A stretch of DNA of 56,277 bases from Opitutia bacterium (GTDB taxonomy: Bacteria > Verrucomicrobiota > Verrucomicrobiia > Opitutales > Opitutaceae), in NCBI GenBank assembly GCA_947474365.1, contig CANJIU010000059.1:1-56277 (forward strand), written 5' to 3'. The position numbers and the translations under genes were made by a program. Within the stretch, counting starts at the first letter, position 1; each line of letters opens with the position of its first letter. Below, in pieces: positions 55,866 to 56,277 of this stretch. The notes under the pieces were generated by a model. It made no database searches. It was not told the DNA's origin and saw nothing but the letters and a program-made list of their open reading frames with translations.

Positions 55866-56277
55866 GACGGTGCGGCGAAAGAGTCCCTGGAATGGTTCGG
55901 CGTCCAGATTAATCAAGCCGGTTACGGTTCACTGCATCCCGGATCCGCAGGGAGCGGGGAGGCGGGTTCAGGAAAGGCGTAAGGAAACAGAACGCCGTTT
56001 TTCATGTTTCCATACCCACGCCATTCGGAATATTGAGGCAAAGCTGGGCTCGCGTCACGGCGGCTTAGGTACCGCCCCAGCCAGACCATTCTGCGCCAGA
56101 TTGGCGCGAATTTCCTGTGCCTAATCCAACCGTATCCGGCACGGATCGAAGACCAGGGATTTGCGTAATTCGGCCGGCCCTACAAGTCGTTGTTCGATTT
56201 TTTCAGCCGAGAGGGTGTTTCAGAAAGGCACGGTGTCGGGCACACACGAAGAGGAGCCCACTCTTTCCGCCAGCCAC
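55866..56277. other. Right edge, no gene recognised
   Basis: The last 412 bp include the region upstream of the sigma factor gene and should hold the promoter of the signalling operon. No credible gene is visible. Confidence 0.4.

Overview
The window looks like chromosomal DNA of a Verrucomicrobiota bacterium, most probably of the Opitutaceae. The support is high GC, several very large TonB-dependent receptors (two carry the Opitutaceae-style LSPFEV plug leader), Tat-exported sugar-related enzymes, and secreted carbohydrate-active proteins. This is pattern recognition from the proteins; no database search was run.

Region 1 (400-11151) is a sugar-acid or oligosaccharide utilisation locus. A minus-strand operon runs TonB receptor -> FAD-dependent oxidoreductase -> sodium:solute symporter -> secreted beta-propeller, with 8-bp, 25-bp and overlapping (ATGA) junctions. 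A LacI-type regulator is divergent, across a gap holding two perfect palindromes. A tagatose/psicose 3-epimerase-type enzyme and a strong terminator follow. Region 2 (11466-18936) is a tRNA-Asn gene carrying an integrated element of about 7.4 kb, bounded by a perfect 75-bp direct repeat (attL/attR). It encodes a tyrosine integrase, a relic of a second integrase, an AlpA/Xis-like HTH protein, a small basic protein and a P-loop ATPase joined by ATGA overlaps, unknown proteins, and an AT-richer secreted Ig-domain cargo protein. No capsid, packaging or conjugation genes are visible, so it resembles a satellite or minimal integrative element.

Region 3 (19065-42913) is more glycan-related sequence, partly decayed: a Tat-exported SGNH-like protein, a TonB receptor with an N-terminal EF-hand loop, a divergent exo-rhamnogalacturonan-lyase (PcRGLX/YetA-like) enzyme, a ruined transposase, a TonB receptor cut by an ISAs1-type insertion sequence with 10-bp target duplications, a sulfatase, a truncated GH127 start, a lipoprotein, a HEAT-repeat protein with a Gfo/Idh/MocA oxidoreductase, and a DUF6259-like enzyme gene broken by one in-frame TGA. 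Region 4 (43392-45656) holds 17-bp tandem repeats, a DUF6398-type protein and a small lipoprotein.

Region 5 (46110-55865, all minus strand) is a self-contained surface-signalling locus: ECF sigma factor -> FecR anti-sigma -> STN-domain TonB receptor -> sialidase-like protein -> parallel beta-helix protein -> second sialidase-like protein (paralogue of the first). The likely logic is that substrate binding to the receptor is passed through its STN domain to FecR, which releases the sigma factor to transcribe the receptor and the secreted enzymes.
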